Source of the DNA: Micrococcales bacterium
GTDB taxonomy: Bacteria > Actinomycetota > Actinomycetes > Actinomycetales > Cellulomonadaceae
DNA: 42,372 nt
Direction of reading: 5' to 3'
Assembly (NCBI GenBank): GCA_009777345.1
Contig: WRMB01000035.1
Span: forward strand, 1-42,372
Below, one piece after another: positions 8,590 through 16,412 of the stretch (its first letter is position 1; each line of letters opens with the position of its first letter). The notes beneath the pieces were generated by a model. That model saw only the letters and a list, made by a program, of their open reading frames with translations, did not search any database and was not told the origin of the DNA. The translations under genes were made by a program, and so were the position numbers.

Positions 8590-10026
8590 TCAGGTGTCCA
8601 GGAGCCAGGCGAGGAAGGCGGTGGGCACGGCCCAGGCGGAGTCGTCGTCGGAGGTGTCCAGGACGTTGCGGGTGGCGAGGATGCCGTGCCAGGGCGAGGT
8701 GTTGACCGTGGCGGCTTCAGAACGCCAGCGACCGGTCTCTGTGTATTTCGACTCGATCGCGGCGCCGCCGAGCTCTTCGCTGACGAAGTCGATCTCTTTG
8801 CGGGCGGGGGTGCGTTCGTAGAAGAGGAACGCGTCGTGGTCGGCCTGGGGGCGGTCGGCGATGACGCGGCGCCGGACGGCCAGGCCGAGCTGCATCTCGG
8901 ACAGGACCGTGGGGTCGATATCGGACCGGGCTGGGTTCCGCAGGTGGACCAGGCGGGCGATCAACGGGTCGATGGCGTAGAGCTTTTCCTGGGTCCGTGG
9001 TCTGGGTAGCCAGCTGTCCGCCGCGCGCTGGGGGCACGACCAGAGCAGGTGCGCGTCCCGCAGGTACTCGACGTGGCGCACGACGGCGTCGGTCGAGGCG
9101 CCGATCGTCTGTGCGACACGTGCCAGGTTGGCGGGGCTGGCCAGACCGGCCCACAGCCGTTCCAGCAGGGCCATCTCCGTCACGGGGGACAGGCGACTGG
9201 TACGGAAAGCGTCGTTGAAGATGACGCCGAACAGGTCTTCGACGAACCTGTCTGGTACGCCTTGCCCGCTGGTGGCTGCCGCGACCGACACGGGGAAGCC
9301 TCCGTACAGCAGGTACAGGTCCCAGGCTCCGACCAGCTGGTTGATCCACGGTAGGCACGCGTCGTAGGCGTCTTTCGCTGTCGCGCTGGCGAGGTCGGCG
9401 GGTGCGAGGTGTTCGGTCGGCGGCACGTCGCCGCGCAGGATGGTCGCGGCGAAGGTGCGGAACCCCATGGGCAGCAGACTCCGGTTCAGGCGGGCGCCGA
9501 TACCGCGCCGACCGGCCAGGGCTCCTGCGGCCTCGGCCAGCGCGGTCGCGTTCGAGCCGGTCAGGACGACCGTCGCCTGGTGGAAGGCCGGGTCGTTGTC
9601 GCGCAACCACTTGACCTGCTGGTCCCACGCCCCGGTGACGGCGGAGATCTCGTCGATGAACCAGTAGCGCTGCGTGCCGTCGGGTGGTGACGGGATCGGT
9701 GTCCGCTGGGTCAGGGTCCGCAGGTCCTTGGCCGCCCACCCGTCCGCGGCGACCCGGACTATCGCCGTGGGGGGCACGCCCTGGTCGAGCAGGTCTTCGA
9801 TCGCCTGCTTCACTGCGACTGTCTTGCCGACCCGGCGCGGGCCCCGCAGGATGAACAGGCCCCCCGGTTCCAGGTCGGCGAGGATTCCCGAGCGGTACAC
9901 CAGGTGGGACCGGCGCACGTCGACCAGGTCGGGGTCCGACCGGGCCCACGACGGGTCACGCCACCAGGGGTTCTGCTGGGCCAGCTCTTGCGCGAGCAGG
10001 CCGATCGATGTGCTCACGGCCCCCAT
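8590..10026 (-). CDS. AAA ATPase with DUF4143-type C-terminal domain
   Basis: Member of the AAA_14/DUF4143 ATPase family, about 478 aa from ATG 10026 (GTG 10017 is also possible). Walker A is RGPRRVGKT (about residues 61-69) and Walker B is YWFIDEI (about 121-127). The sensor-like VVLTGSNA follows, then a winged-helix segment (LARVAQTIGASTDAVVRHVEYLRDAHLL) and a C-terminal PD-(D/E)xK-like patch (KEIDFV...AAIESK). The biological role of this family is poorly defined, though it is frequent in accessory DNA and near toxin-antitoxin genes. The open frame continues 32 codons further upstream but only through the 33-bp repeats, so that part is unlikely to be coding. It lies in a patchwork insertion with a VapBC pair. 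Confidence 0.82.
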   Translation of the reverse strand: MGAVSTSIGLLAQELAQQNPWWRDPSWARSDPDLVDVRRSHLVYRSGILADLEPGGLFILRGPRRVGKTVAVKQAIEDLLDQGVPPTAIVRVAADGWAAKDLRTLTQRTPIPSPPDGTQRYWFIDEISAVTGAWDQQVKWLRDNDPAFHQATVVLTGSNATALAEAAGALAGRRGIGARLNRSLLPMGFRTFAATILRGDVPPTEHLAPADLASATAKDAYDACLPWINQLVGAWDLYLLYGGFPVSVAAATSGQGVPDRFVEDLFGVIFNDAFRTSRLSPVTEMALLERLWAGLASPANLARVAQTIGASTDAVVRHVEYLRDAHLLWSCPQRAADSWLPRPRTQEKLYAIDPLIARLVHLRNPARSDIDPTVLSEMQLGLAVRRRVIADRPQADHDAFLFYERTPARKEIDFVSEELGGAAIESKYTETGRWRSEAATVNTSPWHGILATRNVLDTSDDDSAWAVPTAFLAWLLDT

Positions 10027-10040
10027 CCTACGACGAACGC

Positions 10041-10122
10041 GATAGAACGTATACCTTCTAGGGGTGCTAGCGCGATAGAACGTGCACCTTCCTGGGGTGC
10101 TAGCGCGACAGAATGTAGACAT
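10041..10122. repeat. 33-bp tandem repeats with palindromic cores, upstream of the ATPase
   Basis: Units start at 10041, 10074 and 10107, period 33. Each contains an AGAA-N-6mer-N-TTC-like dyad: AGAACGTATACCTTCT in unit 1, AGAACGTGCACCTTCC in unit 2, and ATGTAGACAT centred in the diverged unit 3. The central six bases stay self-complementary (GTATAC, GTGCAC) although they differ. The location in the 5' region of the ATPase suggests operator or promoter DNA. Confidence 0.8.
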
Positions 10123-10273
10123 CCGGTCGCGCGAGTCCGGCCAGGCGGTACAGCACCAGGCTGCCCGCGGCCGCGACGTTGAGGTTGGCGCCCCACTCGG
10201 TCATGGGGGTCTCGACGCACTCGTCGACGTCGGCCAGCACCGCGTCGGGCATGCCCGGGCGGTGGATCCGGGC
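10100..10273 (-). pseudogene. C-terminal remnant of a SpoU-family RNA methyltransferase
   Basis: About 55 codons in one minus-strand frame read like the C-terminal knot of SpoU (TrmH/RlmB) 2'-O-methyltransferases: GMPDAVLADVDECVETPM, then the SAM-site helix GANLNVAAAGSLVLYRLAG. The remaining ~200 residues of such an enzyme are absent; upstream (higher coordinates) the frame runs straight into the end of the VapC gene. No start or ribosome site is evident. I read it as a truncated chromosomal gene left when the toxin-antitoxin/ATPase segment was inserted or rearranged; its 3' end overlaps the third 33-bp repeat. Confidence 0.65.
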
Positions 10274-10278
10274 TGAGA

Positions 10279-10695
10279 TCAGTCCGCGGTCCCGGCGGGT
10301 ACGACCCACCGGGTCGGCTGGCCGGTGACTGCGGTTACCAGGTCGTAGTCGCCGTCGTAGTGGAGCACAGTGGCGCCGTGCCGTTCAGCGGTGGCGGCGA
10401 TGACGAGGTCGGGTAGTGAGACCGCACGCCAGGTCCCAGCGGCGACGAGCATGACCTGTACGTCCAGCACGCGGTCCCAGACCTCGTCGGGGGTGGGGAG
10501 CCAGTCGAAGCCGGACAGGTTCTTGCGGATCTGTTCGGCGTCGGCGCTGGACCGGGCGGTGCGCATCACCTCGACCTCGACCGGGCCGCACACGGCGAGC
10601 AGACCTGCGACGTGCAGAGGGCGGAGCACTGCGCGGACGGTAGGTTTGCCGAACCGGGCGAGGGCCGAGGTGTCGACGAGGAAACGGCCGGTCAC
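10279..10695 (-). CDS. vapC: PIN-domain ribonuclease toxin VapC (copy 1)
   Basis: Type II toxin of the VapC/PIN family, 138 aa, a Mg-dependent endoribonuclease of tRNA or rRNA targets. Acidic site residues are visible: Asp8 (RFLVDTSAL), Glu42 (VEVEVMR), Asp96 (SLPDLVIAATAERHGATVLHYD) and Asp114/116. The frame is open further upstream but that part overlaps the antitoxin in another frame. GTG 10695 begins one nt after the VapB stop and gives the standard VapC N-terminus. It is co-transcribed with vapB and should be neutralised by it. Confidence 0.88.
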   Translation of the reverse strand: MTGRFLVDTSALARFGKPTVRAVLRPLHVAGLLAVCGPVEVEVMRTARSSADAEQIRKNLSGFDWLPTPDEVWDRVLDVQVMLVAAGTWRAVSLPDLVIAATAERHGATVLHYDGDYDLVTAVTGQPTRWVVPAGTAD

Positions 10696-10696
10696 G

Positions 10697-10903
10697 TCAG
10701 GCGGATACTTCGTCGTGCTCGATGGGACCGGTGAGGTCGGGCAGGCCGCCTGCCTCGAGCCAGTCGAAGAACTCCTGGCGCTGGTGCCGCTTGACGACGT
10801 CGGCCAGCGCCGCGTTGACGGTGGCGACCTTTGACGCTGTGCCAAGGATCGCGGCAGCTTCGGCGAGCTGTCGGTCGTCGATGTCAACCACTGTTCGAGC
10901 CAT
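10697..10903 (-). CDS. vapB: VapB-family antitoxin (copy 1)
   Basis: A 68-aa antitoxin: an N-terminal DNA-binding ribbon-helix-helix stretch (MARTVVDIDDRQLAEAAAILGTASKVATVNAAL, matching DUF2191/VapB) and a C-terminal tail (EFFDWLEAGGLPDLTGP) of the type that wraps VapC. ATG 10903 is preceded by AGGAGG with good spacing. It lies one nt from vapC. A palindromic operator candidate sits just upstream (10921-10950), consistent with the usual autorepression by the VapBC complex. Confidence 0.9.
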   Translation of the reverse strand: MARTVVDIDDRQLAEAAAILGTASKVATVNAALADVVKRHQRQEFFDWLEAGGLPDLTGPIEHDEVSA

Positions 10904-10920
10904 GGGCACCTCCTGACGTT

Positions 10921-10950
10921 CGATATCAGATCTCATGCTACTTGATATCG
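10921..10950. promoter_or_regulatory. Inverted-repeat operator candidate for vapBC-1
   Basis: CGATATCA (10921-10928) and TGATATCG (10943-10950) form a perfect 8-bp inverted repeat with a 14-bp spacer, starting 18 bp upstream of the vapB ATG. This is the expected place for autoregulatory binding by a ribbon-helix-helix antitoxin. Confidence 0.6.
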
Positions 10951-10989
10951 TCGCGCGCGGTCGAGCCGCCGGCCGAGCGAACCACCGTC

Positions 10990-11039
10990 GGCGTCCCCGC
11001 GCTGCTCGGCGAGTTCGACCGGACCGGTCTGCTCGACCG
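10990..11039 (+). pseudogene. Short ilvD-like fragment
   Basis: These 50 bp match ilvD 7413-7462 at 45 of 50 positions and keep the reading frame: it would read [17 protein letters not shown] against [17 protein letters not shown] in IlvD. Similarity stops abruptly on both sides. It is far too short to function and looks like the scar of an ilvD paralogue or a partial duplication. Confidence 0.75.
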
Positions 11040-11142
11040 TGACCTCTTGGACGGAATGTCCCTGCTGTCTGCCCCCTCACCAGGGTGATCTTGGGTAGAA
11101 TGGGGTGATTCGCCACAGTTCGGACGGACTCGAGGACGAGGT

Positions 11143-12195
11143 ATGAAGGCGCCGAAGATCGTCGCGCTGGTCGCCGCGGTGACGGCTGCCCTGTGGGTGT
11201 GGGTGGTGGTCTCGTCGGTCACGTTGCTGGTCAGGCTGGAACCGTCGGTACCGCTCGCGCTCGACATGTCGAGCTGGTCGGTCGGCGCCGACTCGGGCAC
11301 GACCGCGCTGGTGCTGGCCAGCAGCCAGCCGTGGACTGCCGCCGGTGACGAGTCCTGGTTGACCGTGACCCCAACGTCGGGGACGCGGAGCACGACGGTC
11401 CGGCTGGCCGCGGAGCCGAACACGACATCGGGGGGCCGTTCCGCGAAGCTCACCGTGACCAGCGCCGGGACGGTCCAGACCGTGACGGTCCACCAGAGCG
11501 CGCCGCGCTCTGAAGGGACGCTGGACCTGGACGTGACCGACTGGGCGGTCGGCGTCGACGGTGGCACGACCGTGATCGACGTCGCTGCCGCGCAGCCCTG
11601 GACGGCCAGCGCCGATGCCGACTGGGTGAGCGTGCAGGCCGCGGACACGCTGGTGCTGACCGCGACCGCCAACGCTGCCGACGCGCCGCGTTCGGCACTG
11701 GTCACCGTCTCTGACGGTACGACCAGCATCACCGTCACCGTCAACCAGGCTGGTCGGACCGAGGTGACGCTGACCCTGGGTGCGACGCGCTGGTCGCCGG
11801 GCTTCGGCGCGGCGGCCCGGCAGGTCACGGTGACCTCGAACCAGACCTGGACGGCGACGAGCAGCCAGCGCTGGGTGAGCGTGGACCCGAGCACCGGGAC
11901 CGGCAGCGACACCCTCACCGTCCGGGTGAGCCGGAACTCCTCGACCGTGTCGCGCACCGCGACGGTGCGGGTGACCGGGGGCGGGCTGACCCGGGTCGTC
12001 CACGTGGTCCAGGCCGGTGCCCCGGGGGGCGTCGTGCCGTCGCCGGAGACGCCGCAGGTCCCCGGCCCGCCGGTCGACCCCCCGGTGGACCCGCCGGTCG
12101 ATCCTCCGGTGGACCCGCCGGTCGATCCTCCGGTGGACCCCCCGGTCGACCCCCCAGAAGAGCGCCCGGCCATGCCTGCGCCCGGGCAGCCTTGA
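11143..12195 (+). CDS. Membrane-anchored BACON-repeat protein with VDPP tail
   Basis: A 350-aa exported protein. Residues 8-31 are an uncleaved-looking signal anchor. Three ~85-residue beta repeats follow, each with the BACON-like pattern of W-S/A-V-G...G-T-T, P-W-T-A, S-W-L/V-S-V, and an N-Q/H-Q-A/S-like end (PWTAAGDESWLTVTPTSG, PWTASADADWVSV, TWTATSSQRWVSVDPSTG). BACON domains are usually reported from Bacteroidetes carbohydrate- or mucin-binding proteins. The C-terminus carries seven VDPP units and a proline-rich end. The start ATG has GAGGACGAGG upstream and a TAGAAT -10 candidate at 11096-11101. A sensor kinase follows 53 nt later in the same direction, so the pair may share a transcript. 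Ligand unknown. Confidence 0.75.
   Translation: MKAPKIVALVAAVTAALWVWVVVSSVTLLVRLEPSVPLALDMSSWSVGADSGTTALVLASSQPWTAAGDESWLTVTPTSGTRSTTVRLAAEPNTTSGGRSAKLTVTSAGTVQTVTVHQSAPRSEGTLDLDVTDWAVGVDGGTTVIDVAAAQPWTASADADWVSVQAADTLVLTATANAADAPRSALVTVSDGTTSITVTVNQAGRTEVTLTLGATRWSPGFGAAARQVTVTSNQTWTATSSQRWVSVDPSTGTGSDTLTVRVSRNSSTVSRTATVRVTGGGLTRVVHVVQAGAPGGVVPSPETPQVPGPPVDPPVDPPVDPPVDPPVDPPVDPPVDPPEERPAMPAPGQP
12073..12156 (+). repeat. Seven 12-bp units encoding VDPP
   Basis: Seven consecutive 12-bp units code for Val-Asp-Pro-Pro. Synonymous changes alternate between units with a 24-bp period, suggesting expansion by pairs. This forms a stiff proline-rich stalk at the protein C-terminus. Confidence 0.9.
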
Positions 12196-12248
12196 TGCCA
12201 CGTCAGCGACCCGCGGGCCGCTGATGGTCTGCTGAGAAGAGGAGCGGG

Positions 12249-13334
12249 ATGAGCGTGCACGATGCTGGCTCGTCGGCCGCGCCGGTCGTACCGGGCGCGG
12301 GACGGGCGGTCCGACCAGGGGCGGGTCGTCTCTGGGTGCTGCTGGTGGTCGTGGTCGCGCCCGTGCTGGTCGCGTTCGGCGTCGGGCTGTGGGTGCGGTC
12401 CGGCGGGGACGAGCGGGCAGTCCACCTGCACGCGCCCCTGTGGGTCGCGATCGGCACGGCTGGTCTGCTGGCCACGGTGGTCCTCGGCCTCGTGGTGGGG
12501 TCGTGGTGGGTGTACCGCGGGTCCTGCCAGGTGGTGCCGACGCAGGTGGAGCAGGCCCGCCAGCAGTGGTCGGCGGCGTCCCGGGCGCGGCACGCCGCGT
12601 TCCTGTCCCGGCTGGACCGCGAGCTGAAGGGACCAGCCACGGCCATCCGGCTGTCGATGGCGGCGCTGGGGGAGAACGCCAAGACCAGGTCGGCGCTGAT
12701 CGCGGCCGACCAGTCCGGTCGGATCTCCCAGCTGGTGACCGGTCTGGGCGACCTGGTCGAGGCGGAGACCACCGACCTGGACCTGGAGCCGGTTCTGCTG
12801 GTGCCGCTCGTGGAGCGCATCGTCGCCGAGGTGCGGCGCGACCCGACGCTGCACGATGCCGATGTCTCGGTGCAGGTCCCGAAGGCGTCGGACCGGCTGG
12901 TCGTCCGTGGCGACCCGGAGCTGCTCTCCGCGGCCGTCCGTCACCTGGTCGCCAATGCGGTGCGGTTCTCCCCGGAGAGAGCGTCCGTGACGGTCCGCTG
13001 CGTCGCCGACGACGGAGCGCTCGTCGAGGTGGTCGACACCGGCCGGGGTATCCCCGCCGCGGAGGTCGACATGGTGTGGGAGACGCTGGCCCGGGCCTCT
13101 AACGCCGGGGACGTGCCGGGGTCGGGGCTGGGGCTGCCGCTGGTGCGGGTGGTGGTAGAGCGGCACGGCGGTCAGGTGAGCCTGTCGTCCCGCCTGGGGG
13201 AGGGCACGTCGGTGCGGTTGCACCTGCCTGTCGACCAGGACTGGACAGTGCCTCCAGACCGGACGGTGGGTCCAGACTCGGCGCGCCAGGCGGAGAGCAC
13301 CGCAGGTGCTGCCCCCGCCGACGACGCGCCTTAG
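12249..13334 (+). CDS. Sensor histidine kinase-like protein lacking the phospho-acceptor His
   Basis: A 361-aa membrane kinase. TM1 is about residues 28-49, followed by a short outer loop, and TM2 about 64-85. A HisKA-like helix follows, with the H-box reading FLSRLDRELKGPATAIRL. Aligned with the usual SHELRTP motif, the histidine position is Arg124 (codon CGC; CAC would be His). The ATP-binding domain is intact: N-box HLVANAVRFSP (Asn236), G1 DTGRGIP (263-269) and G2 GSGLGLPLV. A proline/acidic tail ends the protein. No response regulator lies nearby. It could be a pseudokinase, trans-phosphorylated or catalysing on a partner. The upstream exported BACON protein is the obvious candidate sensor partner. 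Confidence 0.8.
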   Translation: MSVHDAGSSAAPVVPGAGRAVRPGAGRLWVLLVVVVAPVLVAFGVGLWVRSGGDERAVHLHAPLWVAIGTAGLLATVVLGLVVGSWWVYRGSCQVVPTQVEQARQQWSAASRARHAAFLSRLDRELKGPATAIRLSMAALGENAKTRSALIAADQSGRISQLVTGLGDLVEAETTDLDLEPVLLVPLVERIVAEVRRDPTLHDADVSVQVPKASDRLVVRGDPELLSAAVRHLVANAVRFSPERASVTVRCVADDGALVEVVDTGRGIPAAEVDMVWETLARASNAGDVPGSGLGLPLVRVVVERHGGQVSLSSRLGEGTSVRLHLPVDQDWTVPPDRTVGPDSARQAESTAGAAPADDAP

Positions 13335-13490
13335 CCCCGATCCACCGATTTCCGCCTACTACGCGCCACCAGCTGCGTTGTCGCTGCTCAGTCCCCAGCG
13401 CTGCTCCACCCGTCGGCGGCGCCGCCGACAGGCGGAGCAGCACGGGGGAATGACGCTCGTGACGGCGCAGATCGGTGGATCGGGGCTTAG
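13330..13490. mobile_element. MITE-like element with 15-bp TIRs and CTTAG target duplication
   Basis: CCCCGATCCACCGAT (13335-13349) and its exact inverse (13471-13485) bound a 151-bp segment, flanked by CTTAG direct repeats (13330-13334 and 13486-13490). Inside, GCTGCTCC pairs with GGAGCAGC around an 18-bp perfect palindrome (GTCGGCGGCGCCGCCGAC), so the whole piece can fold into one long hairpin. It contains no gene. The two flanking CTTAG copies supply the kinase TAG stop and the reductase TAA stop. It may also act as a bidirectional terminator. Confidence 0.75.
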
Positions 13491-14572
13491 GTCGGCAGCA
13501 CCCGCTCGGCGACCACCGGGGGCAGCCCGGCGGGCGCCGCGACGGCCGCGACGGCGTCCACCAGACCGGGCGGCCCGCAGACGTAGACGTCCGGTGCGGT
13601 CCCGGTGTGCTCCGCTACCGCTGCTTCGAGCGCCGCCAGCGGGTTGCCGACAGCCCCGGTCCAGCCGTCGTCGGGGTGCTCGACGCAGACCGCCAGGCGC
13701 AGCGTCGGCAGCGTCGTGGCCAGCTCGGCCAGGACGGGCAGCCGGGGCAGGTCGGCGGGCGTGGGCACGCCGAGGAACAGCCGGACGGGGTGGGGTTCGC
13801 CCCACTCGGCCATCCGGCGCAGCAGCGACAGCACCGGGGCCAGCCCGGTGCCGCCTGCGACGAACCACCGGGGTCGCCGTCCCGACTCCCGCAGGCCGAA
13901 GGCCCCGGTCGGTCCGTGCAGCACCAGCCGGGCCCCGTCGTCGGCCGCGACGGGCCACCGGTCGAGCAGGTCGGTGAGGTAGCCCGAGAAGTACCCGCCC
14001 GGGTGCAGCTTGACCAGCAGCTCGGCTGTCCCGTTCCAGTTGCCGGTGTTGACCAGGGAGTAGGCCCGACGGCGCTCGTCGCCGGGTACCTGGACCTCGA
14101 CGAACTGGCCCGGGTCGAACTGGTACCCGGCACCGGTCTCGTCGTCGCTCTCCAGCGCGATCTGCACCCACACCATCTGCGCGGCGACCCGGACCACGTC
14201 GGTGACGACGCCCTCGCGCCGACCCGGGCGGCCGTCGAGTATCCGGGAACGGGCGTAGGGCGCGGTCACCTCGACCGGGCCGGTCGGGTAGGTGCGGCAC
14301 AGCAGCACCTGACCTGCGGCGGCGGCGGCGTCCGGCAGGGCCGCCGCGGAGTGCGGCCCCAGCCGGTAGGCGCCGGTCGCTGCCGCGTGGCACGACCCGC
14401 AGGTGCCAGCGTGGCACTGGCCGGGCAGGACGTACCCCGTGGCGGCGGCGGCGTCGACCACCGACGTGCCGTCGGGCACGTCGATGGTCAACGTCACCCG
14501 GTCCGACGTCGTCAGACGGACCGGGTGCACCACGTCGGACACCGCTTCGGACACTGTGTCGGGCTCCCTCAT
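13487..14572 (-). CDS. Hcp reductase-like ferredoxin-NAD(P)H oxidoreductase
   Basis: A 361-aa electron-transfer flavoprotein. The N-terminal plant-type [2Fe-2S] ferredoxin domain has cysteines at 53, 58, 61 and 92 (PGQCHAGTCGSC ... VLLCRTYP). The FAD domain shows RRAYSLVN, and the NAD(P) domain shows WFVAGGTGLAPVLSLLRR and VYVCGPPGLVDA. In E. coli Hcr the ferredoxin domain is C-terminal; here it is N-terminal, as in methane- or toluene-monooxygenase reductases. It starts 4 nt after the hcp stop in one operon, so I infer it feeds electrons from NAD(P)H to Hcp. Its TAA stop lies in the right target duplication of the MITE-like element. Confidence 0.82.
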   Translation of the reverse strand: MREPDTVSEAVSDVVHPVRLTTSDRVTLTIDVPDGTSVVDAAAATGYVLPGQCHAGTCGSCHAAATGAYRLGPHSAAALPDAAAAAGQVLLCRTYPTGPVEVTAPYARSRILDGRPGRREGVVTDVVRVAAQMVWVQIALESDDETGAGYQFDPGQFVEVQVPGDERRRAYSLVNTGNWNGTAELLVKLHPGGYFSGYLTDLLDRWPVAADDGARLVLHGPTGAFGLRESGRRPRWFVAGGTGLAPVLSLLRRMAEWGEPHPVRLFLGVPTPADLPRLPVLAELATTLPTLRLAVCVEHPDDGWTGAVGNPLAALEAAVAEHTGTAPDVYVCGPPGLVDAVAAVAAPAGLPPVVAERVLPT

Positions 14573-14576
14573 TGCC

Positions 14577-16232
14577 TCAGGCTAGCGCGGCGGCCAGGTC
14601 GGCCTGCGGATCGCCGACCGGCGCGATCTGGAACTTGTCCACCAGCACGTCGACCAGGGCCGGGGTGAGGAAGGCCGGCAGCGTCGGGCCCAGCCTGATC
14701 CCGGTGAGACCGAGCGCGAGCAGGCTGAGCAGCACCGCCGCGGCCTTCTGCTCGAACCACGACAGCATCAGGGACAACGGCAGGTCGTCGACCTCGCAGT
14801 CGAAGGCCTCGGCCAGGGCCAGGGCGATCTGCACCGCGGAGAACGTGTCGTTGCACTGGCCGATGTCCAGCAGCCGCGGCAGCCCGGCGACCGTGCCCAG
14901 GTCGAGGCCGTTGATCCGGTACTTGGCGCAGCCCAGGGTGAGGATCGCGGTGTCCGCGGGCGCCGACTCCGCCAGCTGGGTGTAGTAGCTGCGGCCCGGG
15001 GCCGCACCGTCGCAGCCGCCGATGAGGAAGAAGTGCTTGATGGCGCCGGACTTGACGGCGTCGATCACGTCACCGGCCACACCGAGCACCGCGCTGCGCC
15101 CGAAACCGATGGTGATCCGGGCGTCCGGTCCGTCCTGCGAGAACCCCGGCAGCGCCTGCGCCGCGGCGATGGCCGGACCCCAGGCGCCGTGCTCCAGGTG
15201 CCGCAGTCCGGGCCAGCCCACCGGACCGGTGGTGAAGATCCGCTGCCGGTAGGACGCCTGCGGCTCGATGATGCAGTTGCTGGTCATGACGATCGCGCCG
15301 GGGAAGGCCGCGAAGTCCTGCTGCTGGTCCTGCCAGGCGCCGCCGTAGTTGCCGACCAGGTGCGGGTACTTGGCCAGCTCGGGGTAGGAGTGCGCGGGCA
15401 GCACCTCGCCGTGGGTGTACACGTTGATCCCGCTGCCCGCGGTGGCCTCCAGGAGCGAGGCGAGGTCGCGCAGGTCGTGGCCGGAGACGCAGATCGCCTT
15501 GCCCGCCTTCGGGGTGGTCCGCACCTGGGTGGGCACGGGGTGGCCGAAGGTCTGGGTGTGCGCCGCGTCGAGCAGCTCCAGGACCTTGAGGTTGAGCCGA
15601 CCCAGACCCAGGGCGTGCCCCAGCAGGCCGTCCAGGTCGGTCGGGTCGCCCGCCAGGTAGTCCAGCGCCCGCTCGACCCCGCCGAACACCTCGTCCGAGG
15701 TCTGGCCCAGCACCTCGGCGTGGTGGGCGTAGGCGCACACGCCCTTGAGCCCGTACAGGTTGAGCGCCCGGGCGCCGACCACGTCCGGACCGACCAGCGG
15801 CAGCCCGACGAGGATCCCGCGGTCGGCGGCCTGGGCGACCATCTGGTCGGTATCGGCGGCCGGGGCGAACACCGCCGGGCCGGTGAGCGCTTCGGGCTCC
15901 TGGCCGCAGCGGCGGGCGGCTGCCTCGTAGGCCGCGCGCACCCGGTCGCGCACGGCCACGGCCTCCTCGACCAGCTCGACGAACCGGGTGGCGGTGAAGT
16001 TCACGTTGGTCAGCGTCGCGAACATCGCGGACATCACGAACCGGGTGGCGTCGTCGTCGCCCGCGCCCAGCGCCCGGGCCCGGGTGGCGTACTGGCCCAC
16101 GCCCTTGAGCACGTGGACGAGCACGTCCTGCAGGTCGGCGGTGGTCTCGTCCTTGCCGCAGGTACCGCGCAGCACCGCGCACCCGGGGGTGGCGCCGGTC
16201 CGGTCGGTCTGCTCGCACTGGTAACAGAACAT
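14577..16232 (-). CDS. hcp: Hybrid cluster protein / hydroxylamine (NO) reductase
   Basis: A 551-aa iron-sulfur-oxygen hybrid cluster enzyme. Hcp reduces hydroxylamine in vitro and acts as a high-affinity NO reductase in enterobacteria. The N-terminal cysteines 3, 6, 18 and 25 (MFCYQC...GC...GTCGK) have the CX2CX11CX6C spacing of the class found in facultative bacteria such as E. coli rather than the CX2CX7-8CX5C of strict anaerobes. Hybrid-cluster segments are present: [53 protein letters not shown] and DIGQCND. It leads a two-gene operon with its reductase; an FNR-type box precedes it. Confidence 0.96.
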   Translation of the reverse strand: MFCYQCEQTDRTGATPGCAVLRGTCGKDETTADLQDVLVHVLKGVGQYATRARALGAGDDDATRFVMSAMFATLTNVNFTATRFVELVEEAVAVRDRVRAAYEAAARRCGQEPEALTGPAVFAPAADTDQMVAQAADRGILVGLPLVGPDVVGARALNLYGLKGVCAYAHHAEVLGQTSDEVFGGVERALDYLAGDPTDLDGLLGHALGLGRLNLKVLELLDAAHTQTFGHPVPTQVRTTPKAGKAICVSGHDLRDLASLLEATAGSGINVYTHGEVLPAHSYPELAKYPHLVGNYGGAWQDQQQDFAAFPGAIVMTSNCIIEPQASYRQRIFTTGPVGWPGLRHLEHGAWGPAIAAAQALPGFSQDGPDARITIGFGRSAVLGVAGDVIDAVKSGAIKHFFLIGGCDGAAPGRSYYTQLAESAPADTAILTLGCAKYRINGLDLGTVAGLPRLLDIGQCNDTFSAVQIALALAEAFDCEVDDLPLSLMLSWFEQKAAAVLLSLLALGLTGIRLGPTLPAFLTPALVDVLVDKFQIAPVGDPQADLAAALA

Positions 16233-16285
16233 GTGGACTCCTCGTGGGTCTCGTCGAGCTCGCGGGTCGGGCTCCGGCGCCCGAC

Positions 16286-16325
16286 GCTATGCGGGCGTCT
16301 GTGCCAGTTCCTTGACCCGGATCAA
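16286..16325 (-). promoter_or_regulatory. hcp promoter with FNR/DNR-type activator box
   Basis: The box at 16312-16325 reads on the minus strand TTGAT-CCGG-GTCAA, a near match to the FNR/DNR consensus TTGAT-N4-ATCAA. A CATAGC -10 candidate lies at 16286-16291. The centre-to-centre distance of 30 bp puts the box near -41.5, the classic position for class II activation by CRP/FNR regulators. A DNR/FNR-like regulator gene lies at 20821. An ~53-nt leader follows before the hcp ATG. Confidence 0.75.
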
Positions 16326-16412
16326 GAACGGTCCTAAAACCCGTGCCGCGTCGACCCGACCAGATCCCTGCGGGACGTTAGTCCTAATGATCCCGTCGAG
16401 CGGCCAGGTGGA

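Noticed and set aside
10938..13223. 761-codon minus-strand frame
   Set aside because: Antisense to the BACON and kinase genes; Ser/Thr/Gly repeats simply mirror the VDPP array.
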